Source of the DNA: Streptomyces rishiriensis | GTDB lineage: Bacteria > Actinomycetota > Actinomycetes > Streptomycetales > Streptomycetaceae | Length of the DNA stretch: 64,000 nt | Reading direction: 5' to 3' | Assembly: GCF_030815485.1 (NCBI RefSeq) | Contig: NZ_JAUSWV010000002.1 | Location: forward strand, 5,146,001-5,210,000 | In this document: piece after piece, positions 8,989 through 17,578 of the stretch | Layout of the letters: each line of letters begins with the position of its first letter | Numbering within the stretch: position 1 is the stretch's first letter | Translations under genes and position numbers: made by a program | The notes under the pieces: generated by a model | The model's input: the letters and a program-made list of their open reading frames with translations, nothing else | The model's database searches: none | Told to the model about the DNA's origin: nothing

Positions 8989-9003
8989 TCGCAGTCATAG
9001 TCT
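8974..9003 (+). promoter_or_regulatory. groES promoter
   Basis: TTGACC at 8974-8979, an 18-nt spacer and TAGTCT at 8998-9003. The elements are interleaved with the two CIRCE operators, as expected for an HrcA-controlled housekeeping promoter. Confidence 0.75.
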
Positions 9004-9008
9004 CAGTG

Positions 9009-9035
9009 CTGGCACTCCCCCCTGGAGAGTGCCAA
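9009..9035 (+). promoter_or_regulatory. CIRCE operator 2 (HrcA binding site)
   Basis: CTGGCACTC, 9 nt, GAGTGCCAA. This second CIRCE element lies just downstream of the inferred transcription start. Paired CIRCE sites are usual at streptomycete groES. Confidence 0.93.
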
Positions 9036-9133
9036 CACGCGACGGGCAGGTCCGGCACCCGCGACGACGGATCCACCTGGTCGCCACCTCAGACAGTTAG
9101 CCCCGTGAGATCTCCGAAGGGGGAGGTCGGATC

Positions 9134-9442
9134 GTGACGACCACCAGCTCCAAGGTTGCCATCAAGCCGCTCGAGGACCGCATTGTGGTCCAGCCGCTCG
9201 ACGCCGAGCAGACCACGGCCTCTGGCCTGGTCATCCCGGACACCGCGAAGGAGAAGCCCCAGGAGGGTGCTGTCCTCGCGGTGGGCCCGGGTCGCTTCGA
9301 GAACGGCGAGCGCCTGCCGCTCGACGTCAAGGTCGGCGACGTTGTCCTGTACAGCAAGTACGGCGGCACCGAAGTGAAGTACAACGGCGAGGAGTACCTC
9401 GTCCTCTCGGCTCGCGACGTGCTCGCGATCATCGAGAAGTAA
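9134..9442 (+). CDS. groES: Co-chaperonin GroES
   Basis: 102 residues from GTG 9134, with a GGGAGG ribosome site about 10 nt upstream. It has the complete Hsp10 sequence: KPLEDRIVVQPLDAEQTT, the mobile loop region SGLVIPDTAKEKPQEG, and ending EYLVLSARDVLAIIEK. GroES caps the GroEL ring so that substrate proteins can fold in the closed cavity. It is first in the heat-shock operon, controlled by two CIRCE operators, with groEL1 111 nt downstream. Confidence 0.98.
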   Translation: MTTTSSKVAIKPLEDRIVVQPLDAEQTTASGLVIPDTAKEKPQEGAVLAVGPGRFENGERLPLDVKVGDVVLYSKYGGTEVKYNGEEYLVLSARDVLAIIEK

Positions 9443-9460
9443 TTCACCCAGTTTTGCAGT

Positions 9461-9515
9461 GAACTGCGCTCCTGGCCCCGCGACTTTGTGAAGCCGGGTG
9501 CTGGGGGCGCAGTTC
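9461..9515 (+). terminator. Hairpin between groES and groEL1
   Basis: GAACTGCGC at 9461-9469 pairs with GCGCAGTTC at 9507-9515, and the stem can be lengthened by three more pairs. TTTCTCCC follows. It may be a processing site, a partial terminator or a stabiliser that sets the groES:groEL1 ratio; the sequence alone cannot decide. Confidence 0.6.
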
Positions 9516-9553
9516 GTTTCTCCCACGTTTTCCGAGAGGGCTGAACCGCTCCC

Positions 9554-11179
9554 ATGGCGAAGATCCTGAAGTTCGACGAGGACGCCCGTCGCGCCCTCGA
9601 GCGCGGCGTCAACAAGCTTGCCGACACGGTCAAGGTGACGATCGGCCCCAAGGGCCGCAATGTCGTCATCGACAAGAAGTTCGGCGCCCCCACCATCACC
9701 AACGACGGTGTCACGATCGCCCGCGAGGTCGAGCTCGACGACCCGTACGAGAACCTCGGTGCCCAGCTGGTGAAGGAGGTGGCGACCAAGACCAACGACA
9801 TCGCGGGTGACGGTACGACCACCGCCACCGTGCTCGCCCAGGCGCTCGTACGCGAGGGTCTGAGGAACGTCGCCGCGGGCGCCTCCCCGGCCGCCCTGAA
9901 GAAGGGCATCGACGCCGCCGTCAGGGCCATCTCCGACGAGCTGCTGGCCACCGCCCGCCCGATCGAAGAGAAGTCCGACATCGCCGCCGTCGCCGCGCTG
10001 TCCGCCCAGGACCAGCAGGTCGGCGAGCTCATCGCCGAGGCGATGGACAAGGTCGGCAAGGACGGTGTCATCACCGTCGAGGAGTCCAACACCTTCGGTC
10101 TGGAGCTGGACTTCACCGAGGGCATGGCCTTCGACAAGGGCTACCTGTCGCCGTACTTCGTGACGGACCAGGAGCGCATGGAGGCCGTCCTCGAGGACCC
10201 CTACATCCTCATCAACCAGGGCAAGATCTCCTCGATCGCCGACCTGCTGCCGCTGCTGGAGAAGGTCATCCAGACCAACTCCTCCCGCCCGCTGCTGATC
10301 ATCGCCGAGGACCTCGAGGGCGAGGCCCTGTCGACCCTGGTCGTGAACAAGATCCGCGGCACCTTCAACGCGGTCGCCGTGAAGGCCCCCGGCTTCGGTG
10401 ACCGTCGCAAGGCGATGCTCCAGGACCTGGCCGTCCTCACCGGCGCCACCGTCATCTCCGAAGAGGTCGGCCTCAAGCTCGACCAGGTCGGCGTCGACGT
10501 GCTCGGCTCCGCCCGCCGCGTCACCGTCACCAAGGACGACACCACGGTCGTCGACGGTGCCGGCGACTCCTCCGAGGTCCAGGGCCGGGTCGGCCAGATC
10601 AAGGCCGAGATCGAGAACACCGACTCCGACTGGGACCGCGAGAAGCTCCAGGAGCGCCTCGCGAAGCTGGCCGGCGGCGTGTGCGTGATCAAGGTCGGCG
10701 CCGCCACCGAGGTGGAGCTGAAGGAGAAGAAGCACCGCCTGGAGGACGCCATCTCCGCGACCCGCGCCGCGGTCGAGGAGGGCATCGTCTCCGGTGGTGG
10801 CTCCGCGCTCGTCCACGCCGCCAAGGTGCTGGAGGGCGGCCTCGGCAAGACCGGCGACGAGGCGACCGGTGTCGCCGTCGTCCGCCGCGCCGTCGTCGAG
10901 CCGCTGCGCTGGATCGCCGAGAACGCGGGCCTCGAGGGCTACGTCATCACCTCCAAGGTCGCCGAGCTCGACAAGGGCCAGGGCTTCAACGCCGCGACCG
11001 GCGAGTACGGCGACCTGGTCAAGGCCGGCGTCATCGACCCGGTCAAGGTCACCCGCTCCGCCCTGGAGAACGCCGCCTCCATCGCCTCCCTCCTCCTGAC
11101 GACCGAGACCCTGGTCGTCGAGAAGAAGGAAGAGGAAGAGCCGGCCGCCGCGGGCCACAGCCACGGCCACTCCCACTGA
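9554..11179 (+). CDS. groEL1: Chaperonin GroEL1 (60 kDa, His-rich C-terminus)
   Basis: 541 residues from ATG 9554. It has the ATP-binding motif GDGTTTATVLAQ at about residues 85-96 and the usual equatorial, intermediate and apical segments. Unlike most GroEL proteins, whose tail is GGM-rich, it ends in AAAGHSHGHSH. A His-rich tail marks the groES-linked GroEL1 of actinobacteria, which usually coexists with a separate groEL2. It folds cytosolic proteins with GroES. It is the second gene of the CIRCE-controlled operon, closed by a strong terminator at 11235-11278. Confidence 0.98.
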   Translation: MAKILKFDEDARRALERGVNKLADTVKVTIGPKGRNVVIDKKFGAPTITNDGVTIAREVELDDPYENLGAQLVKEVATKTNDIAGDGTTTATVLAQALVREGLRNVAAGASPAALKKGIDAAVRAISDELLATARPIEEKSDIAAVAALSAQDQQVGELIAEAMDKVGKDGVITVEESNTFGLELDFTEGMAFDKGYLSPYFVTDQERMEAVLEDPYILINQGKISSIADLLPLLEKVIQTNSSRPLLIIAEDLEGEALSTLVVNKIRGTFNAVAVKAPGFGDRRKAMLQDLAVLTGATVISEEVGLKLDQVGVDVLGSARRVTVTKDDTTVVDGAGDSSEVQGRVGQIKAEIENTDSDWDREKLQERLAKLAGGVCVIKVGAATEVELKEKKHRLEDAISATRAAVEEGIVSGGGSALVHAAKVLEGGLGKTGDEATGVAVVRRAVVEPLRWIAENAGLEGYVITSKVAELDKGQGFNAATGEYGDLVKAGVIDPVKVTRSALENAASIASLLLTTETLVVEKKEEEEPAAAGHSHGHSH

Positions 11180-11234
11180 CGTAGTACGTCGGTACGACCC
11201 GGGCCGGTAGGCACTGACCCAGGTCGCGAGCACG

Positions 11235-11278
11235 GCAGAGGCCCGGCACCCCATGGACAAGGGGCGCCGGGCCTCTGC
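11235..11278. terminator. Bidirectional terminator between groEL1 and the convergent SnoaL-fold gene
   Basis: GCAGAGGCCCGGC (11235-11247) pairs perfectly with GCCGGGCCTCTGC (11266-11278). An inner CCCC/GGGG extension encloses an 8-nt loop. It lies between two converging genes and can serve both. Confidence 0.9.
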
Positions 11279-11282
11279 GTCC

Positions 11283-11990
11283 CTACTGCTCCAGCGCGTC
11301 CAGCGCCCCCAGTTGCTCCATCAGTCCCAGCAGGTCGTACTCCCACCAGGCCTCGACGATCTTCCCGTCCTCCCTGCACCGGAAGATGGTCATGCCGGTC
11401 ATGGTGACTTGCTTTCCGGTGGCCGGGAGCCCCATGAAGTCGCCCCTGTGGGTGCCGCGCCAGGTCCACCGGTTGCAGACGCGGTCGCCCTGCTCGATCT
11501 GGTCGTCGACGGAGAAGGCGAAGTCGAAGCCGCTCCGCCACATCCCGACGTCCCGGCGCATCGCGTCCATTCCCACGGTGTCCTGCTCGTTGGCGGGATT
11601 GTGGTCGCGATACTCCTCGGCCATCAGCCCGTCCAGCGGCGGCAGTTCACCCCGCATGCCGACCGTCTCGAAGAACCGCCGCGCCGTCGCGGCGTACAGC
11701 TGCTCGTCCCGTACGACGTCGAGGTCCGTGAACGTCGGCATCTCGTCGCACAGGGCCACCAGCTCCCGGAAGACCTTGTCGGTCTCCGGAAGGTTCGAGT
11801 TCCGCATCGCCTCCTCGTACGAAGGGAACTCCACGATCTCGATGAAGTGCGACGCGTCCGAGCGGTCCTTGCCGACCACCGCGTGCGTCGCGGTCCGCTT
11901 GCCCCTGGTCTGTTCGACCCAGGTGTCCATCAGCCGGTCCATCTCGTCGAACCGGCTGGTCTTGCAGTCGATGAGCTGTACGAACGTCAT
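11283..11990 (-). CDS. Ester cyclase/SnoaL-like protein with N-terminal dimeric barrel domain
   Basis: 235 residues from ATG 11990. Residues 1-90 (MTFVQLIDCKTSRFDEMDRL, then DASHFIEIVEFPSYEEAMRNS) look like an antibiotic-biosynthesis-monooxygenase or stress-type dimeric alpha/beta barrel. Residues about 95-230 (YRDHNPANEQDT, DRVCNRWTWRGTHRGDFMGLPATGK, KIVEAWWEYDLLGLMEQLGA) form a SnoaL-like cone domain of the ester-cyclase type. No catalytic role can be assigned with certainty. It ends against the groEL1 terminator. Confidence 0.75.
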   Translation of the reverse strand: MTFVQLIDCKTSRFDEMDRLMDTWVEQTRGKRTATHAVVGKDRSDASHFIEIVEFPSYEEAMRNSNLPETDKVFRELVALCDEMPTFTDLDVVRDEQLYAATARRFFETVGMRGELPPLDGLMAEEYRDHNPANEQDTVGMDAMRRDVGMWRSGFDFAFSVDDQIEQGDRVCNRWTWRGTHRGDFMGLPATGKQVTMTGMTIFRCREDGKIVEAWWEYDLLGLMEQLGALDALEQ

Positions 11991-12080
11991 GCCGCCGCCT
12001 CCGGCCCCCCTGGGTCCGGTCTCCCGTCACGCCCATTTTCCCACCGGAGCGCCGACGTCACCCGTCCGCCGCCGAGGCCG

Positions 12081-12854
12081 CTACTGGGGCCCGTACTTCC
12101 GGCCGGTCCGCGAGCTGATCCCGCCCAGCAGCGAGCGGGGCGTCACCTTCACCAGGCCCATCAGCGCCTTGTAGCGCGGGTCCGGGATCGACAGCGACTT
12201 CCCGCGGGCCAGGTCGTGCAGCGCCGCCGCGACCAGCTTGTCCGCGTCCAGCCACATCCAGCCCGGAATGTTGTCCGTGCCCATCCCGGCCCGCTCGTGG
12301 AACTCGGTGCGCACGAACCCGGGGCACAGGGCCATCAGCCGCACCCCGCTGCCCGCCAGGTCCTTGGCCGCTCCCTGGGTGAACTGCACGACCCACGCCT
12401 TGGACGCCCCGTACGTCCCGCGCGGCACGAAGGCCGCCACCGAGGCCACGTTGACGACACCCCCGCGCCCGCGCTCGCGCATCGCCGCCGTCGCCGCGGA
12501 GGTCAGCCGCAGCACCGCCTCGCAGTGCACCTTGAGCATCCTGAGCTCGTCCGCCATGGACACGTCGAGGTAGCGGCCCTTGTTGCCGAAGCCGGCGTTG
12601 TTGATCAGCAGATCGACGGGGTTCTTGCGGTCGCCGAGCCGGGCGGCCACCGCCTCGATGCCCTCGTCCGTGGCGAGGTCGGCCGTCAGCACCTCAGCCT
12701 CGATGCCGTGCCGGTCGTGCAACTCGGTCGCCTGCTCGCGCAGCCGCTTGATGTCCCGTGCCACGAGGACGAGATCATGTCCGTCCGAGGCCAGTCTGCG
12801 CGCGAACGCGGCACCGATGCCCGCGGTCGAACCCGTAATCAGAGCCGTTGTCAT
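12081..12854 (-). CDS. Short-chain dehydrogenase/reductase
   Basis: 257 residues from ATG 12854. It has the classical SDR cofactor motif TGSTAGIG at residues 7-14, LLINNAGFGNKG, catalytic Ser in VVNVASVAAF, and YGASK with the catalytic Tyr and Lys, followed by CPGFVRTEF. The Arg in ARDIKRL after beta-2 suggests NADP preference. The substrate is unknown. It belongs to the DltE/YqjQ-like group of uncharacterised oxidoreductases. It lies 90 nt upstream of the SnoaL-like gene on the same strand and may be cotranscribed with it. Confidence 0.88.
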   Translation of the reverse strand: MTTALITGSTAGIGAAFARRLASDGHDLVLVARDIKRLREQATELHDRHGIEAEVLTADLATDEGIEAVAARLGDRKNPVDLLINNAGFGNKGRYLDVSMADELRMLKVHCEAVLRLTSAATAAMRERGRGGVVNVASVAAFVPRGTYGASKAWVVQFTQGAAKDLAGSGVRLMALCPGFVRTEFHERAGMGTDNIPGWMWLDADKLVAAALHDLARGKSLSIPDPRYKALMGLVKVTPRSLLGGISSRTGRKYGPQ

Positions 12855-13110
12855 GGCAGAAGATTAGTGACCCGGAGTACGGGCGTCCGTTCTCTGCACG
12901 CGGCCTCCCGAAGATGAAGGGTTCGTGCGCATGCCCGCGCACGCCACCCCCGTGCTCCGTCCTGCGCCCCGCCGAACCACGCCGCCGAGCTGACGCGAAC
13001 TCAGACCACAGACCCGGCAGCGGACTTGGCCCCGACCCTGTCCCCGGACCCGTTCCTCGCCGGGGCTGCGGGCGCGGCCACGGTTCCGGGCCCCGCCCGC
13101 AGCCCTGTCC

Positions 13111-13809
13111 TCAGGAACTGTCGCCGCCCCTGTCCCCGGAGGGCACTCCGTACTTCTCGACATAGCTCCGGGCCGCCGCCAGCGCCTCCGGGTGCAGTGC
13201 CTCGCCCGCCGCGAGCAGCCGGGGCAGCAGTTCCCGGTGCGTGGTGGAGGCCTGGAACTCCATCCGGGCCGTCACCTCGTGCTCCGGAAGGTGGACGATC
13301 CGCACCTCGTCCCCCGCGCGGATCTCGCCCGGCGCGATCACCCGCAGATACGCGCCCGTGGCCGCCTTCTCGGTGAACCTCCTGACCCAGCGCTTCTCAC
13401 CCATGTGGCCCTGGAAGGTGAGGCACGGTATCCGCCCGGCGGTCACCTCCAGCACCACGTCCGGACCGATCCGCCAGCGCTCGCCGATCCGCGCTCCGGA
13501 GACGTCGAGACCCGTGGTGGTGAGGTTCTCGCCGAACGCGCCGTTGGCCAGCGCGCGCCCCAGCTCGCGCTCCCAGTCGTCGAGGTCCTCGCGCGCGACG
13601 GCGTACACCGCCTGGTCGTCGCCGCCGTGATGGCGCAGGTGGCACACGGTGTCCCCGGCCACGCCACTGGCCCCGACCCCCTTGGGGCCGGGCGCCGCCA
13701 CCCGCACGGGTCCCTCGACCGGCCGTTTGTCGATGCCGGTCAGCCCCTGCGGCTGGTCGGTGTACGGGACGGCCTTCGGGCGGCCCAGATTGACAGACAG
13801 AAGCCTCAT
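13111..13809 (-). CDS. MOSC domain protein (YiiM-like)
   Basis: 232 residues from ATG 13809. It shows the MOSC core GVAGDTVCHLRHHGGDDQAVYAV, GAFGENLTTTGLD and PCLTFQGHMGEKRWVRRF; the Cys in IPCLTFQ is the expected molybdenum-cofactor or sulfur-carrying residue. MOSC proteins of the YiiM type reduce N-hydroxylated compounds with molybdenum cofactor, or carry sulfur. The exact activity is not shown. It is divergent from a LysR regulator that starts 80 nt away, a common arrangement for a regulator and its target. Confidence 0.88.
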   Translation of the reverse strand: MRLLSVNLGRPKAVPYTDQPQGLTGIDKRPVEGPVRVAAPGPKGVGASGVAGDTVCHLRHHGGDDQAVYAVAREDLDDWERELGRALANGAFGENLTTTGLDVSGARIGERWRIGPDVVLEVTAGRIPCLTFQGHMGEKRWVRRFTEKAATGAYLRVIAPGEIRAGDEVRIVHLPEHEVTARMEFQASTTHRELLPRLLAAGEALHPEALAAARSYVEKYGVPSGDRGGDSS

Positions 13810-13889
13810 AGCGGCACGGTACGAGACCGCGGGTCAAAGTGTCGACGCATTATTCGCGCGGCTGTCCAAGGTTCCCTTATGCTCGGTGA

Positions 13890-14825
13890 ATGATCGAGGC
13901 CCGTCATCTCCGCGTCCTGCGTGCCGTGGCCGCCACCGGTTCCTTCTCGGCGGCCGGGCGCGAACTGGGCTGCACCCAGCCGGCCGTCAGCCAGCAGATG
14001 AAGGCCCTCGAGGCGTCCGTCGGCACACCTCTGCTGATCCGCACCGGACGCGAGATGCGCCTGACGCAGGCGGGTGAGGCCCTCGTCCGGCACGCGGCGG
14101 GCATCCTGTCCGGACTGACCGCCGCCGAGGAGGAGGTCGCCGCCATCGCGGGACTGCGCGCCGGCCGGGTCCGTCTGGTCTCCTTCCCCAGCGGCAGCTC
14201 CACCCTCGTCCCCACCGCCCTCGCCGCCCTGCGCGCGGCTCACCCCGGCACCCGGGTATCCCTGGAGGAGGCCGAGCCGCCGAAGTCGGTCGAGCTGCTC
14301 CGTGAGGGCGACTGCGACATCGCCCTCGCCTTCCGCTACGAACGCGCGACGGGCACCGGCGACGCCGCGCAGGCCGGCGAGGGCGAATGGGACGACCTGG
14401 TCGTCCGGCCGCTGCTGACGGACCGGCTGGTCGCCCTCGTCCCCGAACGGCACCGCCTCGCGCGCACGGAGCCCTCGGAGGCCGTCGCCATCGCCGACCT
14501 CGCCGCCGAGCCGTGGATCGCCGGCTGTCCGCGCTGCCGCGGTCAGCTGATCCAGGTGTGCGAGAGTGCGGGCTTCACACCCCGCATCGACTTCGCGACC
14601 GATGACTATCCGGCCGTGGTCGGTCTGGTGGGCGCGGGCCTCGGTGTCGCCGTGCTGCCCCAGCTCGCGATCGAGTCCGTACGGCCACGCGGTGTCCGCG
14701 CGGTGGCCCTGGAACCGGCGGTGCGGCGGGAGATCGTCGCGCTCACCCTGCCGGACCTGGCCCAGGTGCCGGCGGTGTCGGCCACGCTGGAGCAACTGTG
14801 CAGGGCGGCGGCGCGCGTCGGCTGA
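13890..14825 (+). CDS. LysR family transcriptional regulator
   Basis: 311 residues from ATG 13890. The N-terminal helix-turn-helix is clear (LRVLRAVAATGSFSAAGREL, TQPAVSQQMKALE), followed by a LysR effector-binding domain (RVRLVSFPSGSSTLVPTAL). The effector domain contains an unusual Cys pair in GCPRCRGQLIQVCESAG, which might sense redox or metal; this is inference. It is transcribed away from the MOSC gene, with only 80 nt between their starts, so it may control that gene and itself. Confidence 0.9.
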   Translation: MIEARHLRVLRAVAATGSFSAAGRELGCTQPAVSQQMKALEASVGTPLLIRTGREMRLTQAGEALVRHAAGILSGLTAAEEEVAAIAGLRAGRVRLVSFPSGSSTLVPTALAALRAAHPGTRVSLEEAEPPKSVELLREGDCDIALAFRYERATGTGDAAQAGEGEWDDLVVRPLLTDRLVALVPERHRLARTEPSEAVAIADLAAEPWIAGCPRCRGQLIQVCESAGFTPRIDFATDDYPAVVGLVGAGLGVAVLPQLAIESVRPRGVRAVALEPAVRREIVALTLPDLAQVPAVSATLEQLCRAAARVG

Positions 14826-14981
14826 CGGCAGCAGACACAGCACACGCACCGCAGCACCCAGCGCGATAGGGCCGCAGCACCGCAGTGCCCCAGGATCGCA
14901 GCACCCCAGCGCCACAGGGATGCAGCACCGCAGGCTTTCAAGCCCTCGCCTCGGCTCCGCAGGCCTTCAGCCGAAACGGCC

Positions 14982-15015
14982 AACGGCGGGCACACGCACG
15001 TGTGCCCGCCGTTTT
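14982..15015. terminator. Intrinsic terminator after the LysR gene and whiD
   Basis: AACGGCGGGCACACG (14982-14996) pairs with CGTGTGCCCGCCGTT (14999-15013) and is followed by TTTT. It lies between the converging LysR and whiD genes and can serve both strands. Confidence 0.9.
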
Positions 15016-15054
15016 CCGGACCGCTGCTTCAGGGCGTTTTGGAGAAACGTTCCT

Positions 15055-15384
15055 TCATGTGTTCGATGAAGTGTCTCTCGCGCCCGACGACGCCGACACC
15101 AGGCGATTGCGCGCCCGGCCCATCAGCTCCTCGCGCTCGTCCTCGGTCAACCCGCCCCAGACGCCGTAGGGCTCGCGTACCGCCAGCGCGTGCGCCGCGC
15201 ACTGCGCGCGGACCGGGCACCTCATGCAGACCTCCTTGGCCGAGTTCTCTCGAGCGCTCCGAGCCGCCCCGCGCTCACCCTCCGGATGGAAGAAGAGCGA
15301 ACTGTCCACCCCGCGGCAGGCGGCCAGGAGCTGCCAGTCCCACAGGTCCGCGTTCGGTCCGGGAAGGCGGGAGAAATCTGCCAT
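15055..15384 (-). CDS. whiD: Sporulation regulator WhiD (WhiB-like [4Fe-4S] protein)
   Basis: 109 residues from ATG 15384. The four iron-sulfur ligands are at Cys23, Cys53, Cys56 and Cys62, followed by the WhiB turn GVWGGLTEDERE and a basic tail, RARNRLV. The N-terminus ADFSRLPGPNADLWDWQLLA and the position next to bldM identify the WhiD/WhiB3 subgroup. WhiD is needed for spore maturation in S. coelicolor. Wbl proteins act by binding region 4 of the principal sigma factor. The synteny groEL1-whiB-sigma-guaB is shared with Mycobacterium, where the equivalent gene is whiB3. It diverges from bldM across a 379-nt control region. Confidence 0.93.
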   Translation of the reverse strand: MADFSRLPGPNADLWDWQLLAACRGVDSSLFFHPEGERGAARSARENSAKEVCMRCPVRAQCAAHALAVREPYGVWGGLTEDEREELMGRARNRLVSASSGARDTSSNT

Positions 15385-15763
15385 TGCGTGACCCCTTGTA
15401 GCCGTTCAAAGCGGATACGGTGCCCACGACCGTACAACTACGATCTAAGGAGATGAAAATATGACTCATTGCGAATCTAGCCTCAGACACCAGCAAAAGG
15501 GAAGAAATGGGGCCGAATGGGGCATCGCTTGTGATGAAAGCTTGAGGGTCCGTGTGGTTGCCTCCTCCGTATCCGCCCCCTCACGTAGAGTGCCGAAGAA
15601 TGCATGCGGCCCCGTAACTCTTTCGAGTGACCGTCGTTGAGAGTGCGGTGGCGGTTGAAAACACAAACGCTCGGGCAGGCGTCCGAGACGGTCGACCGCA
15701 CAGGTGACGATTCGTAACAGCCTGGAGGCACAAGGTGACGCGCATCAGCTGCGGAGGGCGGCC
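15385..15763. other. Divergent control region of whiD and bldM
   Basis: 379 bases with unusually low GC around 15440-15560. It holds the sigma-BldN-type bldM promoter (15613-15640) and, on the other strand, the whiD leader with AGGGG upstream of its ATG. No small gene was recognised. Confidence 0.7.
15613..15640 (+). promoter_or_regulatory. bldM promoter p1, sigma-BldN type
   Basis: CGTAAC at 15613-15618, 16-nt spacer, CGTTGA at 15635-15640. This is the exact consensus for sigma-BldN, known to drive bldM, placed about 115 nt upstream of the start codon. Confidence 0.92.
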
Positions 15764-16375
15764 ATGACTTCCGTCCTCGTCTGCGACGACTCCCCGCTTG
15801 CCCGAGAGGCGCTCCGCCGCGCGGTCGCGACCGTGCCCGGCGTCGAGCGCGTGACGACGGCGGCCAACGGCGAGGAAGTCCTCCGCCGCTGGGGTGCCGA
15901 CCGCTCGGACCTGATTCTGATGGACGTACGCATGCCCGGACTGGGCGGCGTCGAGACCGTGCGGCGGCTGCTGTCCGCCGACCCCGGAGCACGCATCATC
16001 ATGCTGACCGTCGCGGAGGATCTCGACGGTGTCGCTCTCGCGGTCGCCGCCGGCGCCCGCGGCTATCTGCACAAGGACGCCTCGCGCGCGGAACTGCGGG
16101 CGACCGTCACGCAGGCGCTCGCCGACCCGACCTGGCGGCTCGCCCCGCGCCGGCTGCGCTCGGCCGAGATGGGCGCGGCGCCCACGCTCACCGCGCGTGA
16201 GATCCAGGTCCTCGAGGGGATGAGCCACGGCCGCTCCAACGCGGAGATCGGCCGTGAGCTGTTCCTCTCCGAGGACACCGTCAAGACACACGCCCGCCGG
16301 CTCTTCAAGAAGCTCGGCGCCTCGGACCGCGCGCACGCGGTGGCGCTCGGCTTCCGCTGGGGACTGGTCCGCTAG
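15764..16375 (+). CDS. bldM: Developmental response regulator BldM
   Basis: 203 residues from ATG 15764, with GGAGGG upstream, which is the known BldM length. The receiver domain has LVCDDSPLAREAL and Asp54 in LILMDVRMPG. The LuxR/FixJ helix-turn-helix is LTAREIQVLEGMSHGRSNAEIGRELFLSEDTVKTHARRLF. BldM is an orphan regulator that acts without classical phosphorylation. As a homodimer, or with WhiI as a heterodimer, it switches on aerial growth and then sporulation genes. The sigma-BldN promoter upstream fits its established regulation. Confidence 0.97.
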   Translation: MTSVLVCDDSPLAREALRRAVATVPGVERVTTAANGEEVLRRWGADRSDLILMDVRMPGLGGVETVRRLLSADPGARIIMLTVAEDLDGVALAVAAGARGYLHKDASRAELRATVTQALADPTWRLAPRRLRSAEMGAAPTLTAREIQVLEGMSHGRSNAEIGRELFLSEDTVKTHARRLFKKLGASDRAHAVALGFRWGLVR

Positions 16376-16736
16376 GGGTCGCTCCCACGCGTCCGTCCCC
16401 GCCGTCCGTCTTCCTCGCCCGTCCGTCGGGCTCGGAGCGGTCGGAGCGGGACGGGGCCCGGGTCGGTCCGAAGCGGGACGGGCCCCGGCCGTCCGGTGGA
16501 TCCGACCGGGTTCGGGTGACATCCGTCATTCACCGAGGGGAGCGGGGTCATGGACCGAACTCCCTGCTCAGACGCGGTGCGAGGGCCGGACGAGGACCCC
16601 TTCCACCGCACGGCGGACCGGAGCGGTACAGCCTCTCGCAGGGTGCCCGCTGCTCGTTTCGTCGCGGATGCCGCATCCTTGAGGTGTGGAGTTCCTCGGG
16701 GACGAGTCGGTCGAGCGGGAGGGGAGGGCGCAGGGG
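16376..16736 (+). other. Intergenic region between bldM and shbA
   Basis: 361 bases. GGGACGGGGCCCGGGTCGG followed by a repeat of GCGGGACGGGCCCCGG (about 16447-16492) could fold as a terminator-like structure for bldM. GGGGAGGG at 16721-16728 is the shbA ribosome site. No gene and no clear promoter was seen. Confidence 0.4.
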
Positions 16737-17414
16737 ATGGCTTCCGGCGCACCTGCTCATAACGCTTCGGTGCACAACGACGGGCACGGTGCCGCGGCCG
16801 GTCCGGCCGCAGTGCACCATGGACCGATGCGCGATGACGAGGCGGTCACTGCCGTGGGGACGATCGGTTCGCTCGTCCATCGCGCCGTGGACGGCGACGA
16901 GCAGGCCACCCACGACCTGCTGGCCCATGTCCACCCCCTGGCACTTCGGTACTGCCGCACCCGGCTGTCCCGCCTGCCCGGCGACGCGCGCCACTTCGTC
17001 GAGGACCTCGCCCAGGAGGTCTGCGTCGCGGTTCTCCTCGCCCTGCCCCGCTACCGGGACACCGGCAGGCCCTTCGAGGCCTTCGTCTTCGCCATCGCCG
17101 CGCACAAGGTCGCCGACCTCCAGCGCGCCGCGATGCGCCATCCGGGCTCGACGGCCGTCCCCTCCGACGAGATGCCCGAACGGCCGGACGACTCACTCGG
17201 CCCCGAGGAACGCGCCCTGCTCAGCAGCGACGCCGAATGGGCCAAGAAGCTGATGGCCAACCTGCCCGAGAACCAGCGGGAACTGCTTCTGCTGCGCATC
17301 GCCGTGGGCCTCACCGCCGAGGAGACCGGCCAGATGTTGGGAATGTCACCCGGCGCGGTCCGCGTGGCCCAGCACCGGGCGCTGAGCAGACTGCGGGCGC
17401 TCGCCGAGCAGTAG
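16737..17414 (+). CDS. shbA: ECF sigma factor ShbA
   Basis: 225 residues if started at ATG 16737, which has GGGGAGGG about 9 nt upstream. ATG 16827 (MRDDEAVTAVG) is an alternative nearer the conserved part. Region 2 is seen in LRYCRTRLSRL, VEDLAQEVCVAVLLALPRY and FEAFVFAIAAHKVADLQR; region 4 in PENQRELLLLRIAVGLTAEETGQMLGMSPGAVRVAQHRAL. Its place between bldM and guaB identifies ShbA, the ECF sigma factor that drives transcription of the principal sigma factor gene hrdB. The mycobacterial equivalent at this locus is sigD. No anti-sigma gene adjoins it. Confidence 0.88.
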   Translation: MASGAPAHNASVHNDGHGAAAGPAAVHHGPMRDDEAVTAVGTIGSLVHRAVDGDEQATHDLLAHVHPLALRYCRTRLSRLPGDARHFVEDLAQEVCVAVLLALPRYRDTGRPFEAFVFAIAAHKVADLQRAAMRHPGSTAVPSDEMPERPDDSLGPEERALLSSDAEWAKKLMANLPENQRELLLLRIAVGLTAEETGQMLGMSPGAVRVAQHRALSRLRALAEQ

Positions 17415-17578
17415 CGGTCCGTAGCAATCCCTTCGGAACGGGCGCCGGTGAACGGGGCGCCGACCGTTTCCGTACGAACCTACGAAGCCCGTAGTCACGT
17501 CCGACCGTGGAATTCGGGAGGTGCGCTTCCCGTTAGCATGGACATCCGCACCGATCAAGGCCATTTGGGGAAGGTGTC

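Larger units (their letters stand above)
8749..9133 (+). other. Regulatory region of the groES-groEL1 operon
   Basis: 385 bases between the deacetylase and groES. The first 200 bases are low-complexity, including a GAGGACGA-rich run near 8815-8845, with no gene. The last 170 bases hold two CIRCE operators, a vegetative-type promoter and the groES leader. Confidence 0.8.
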
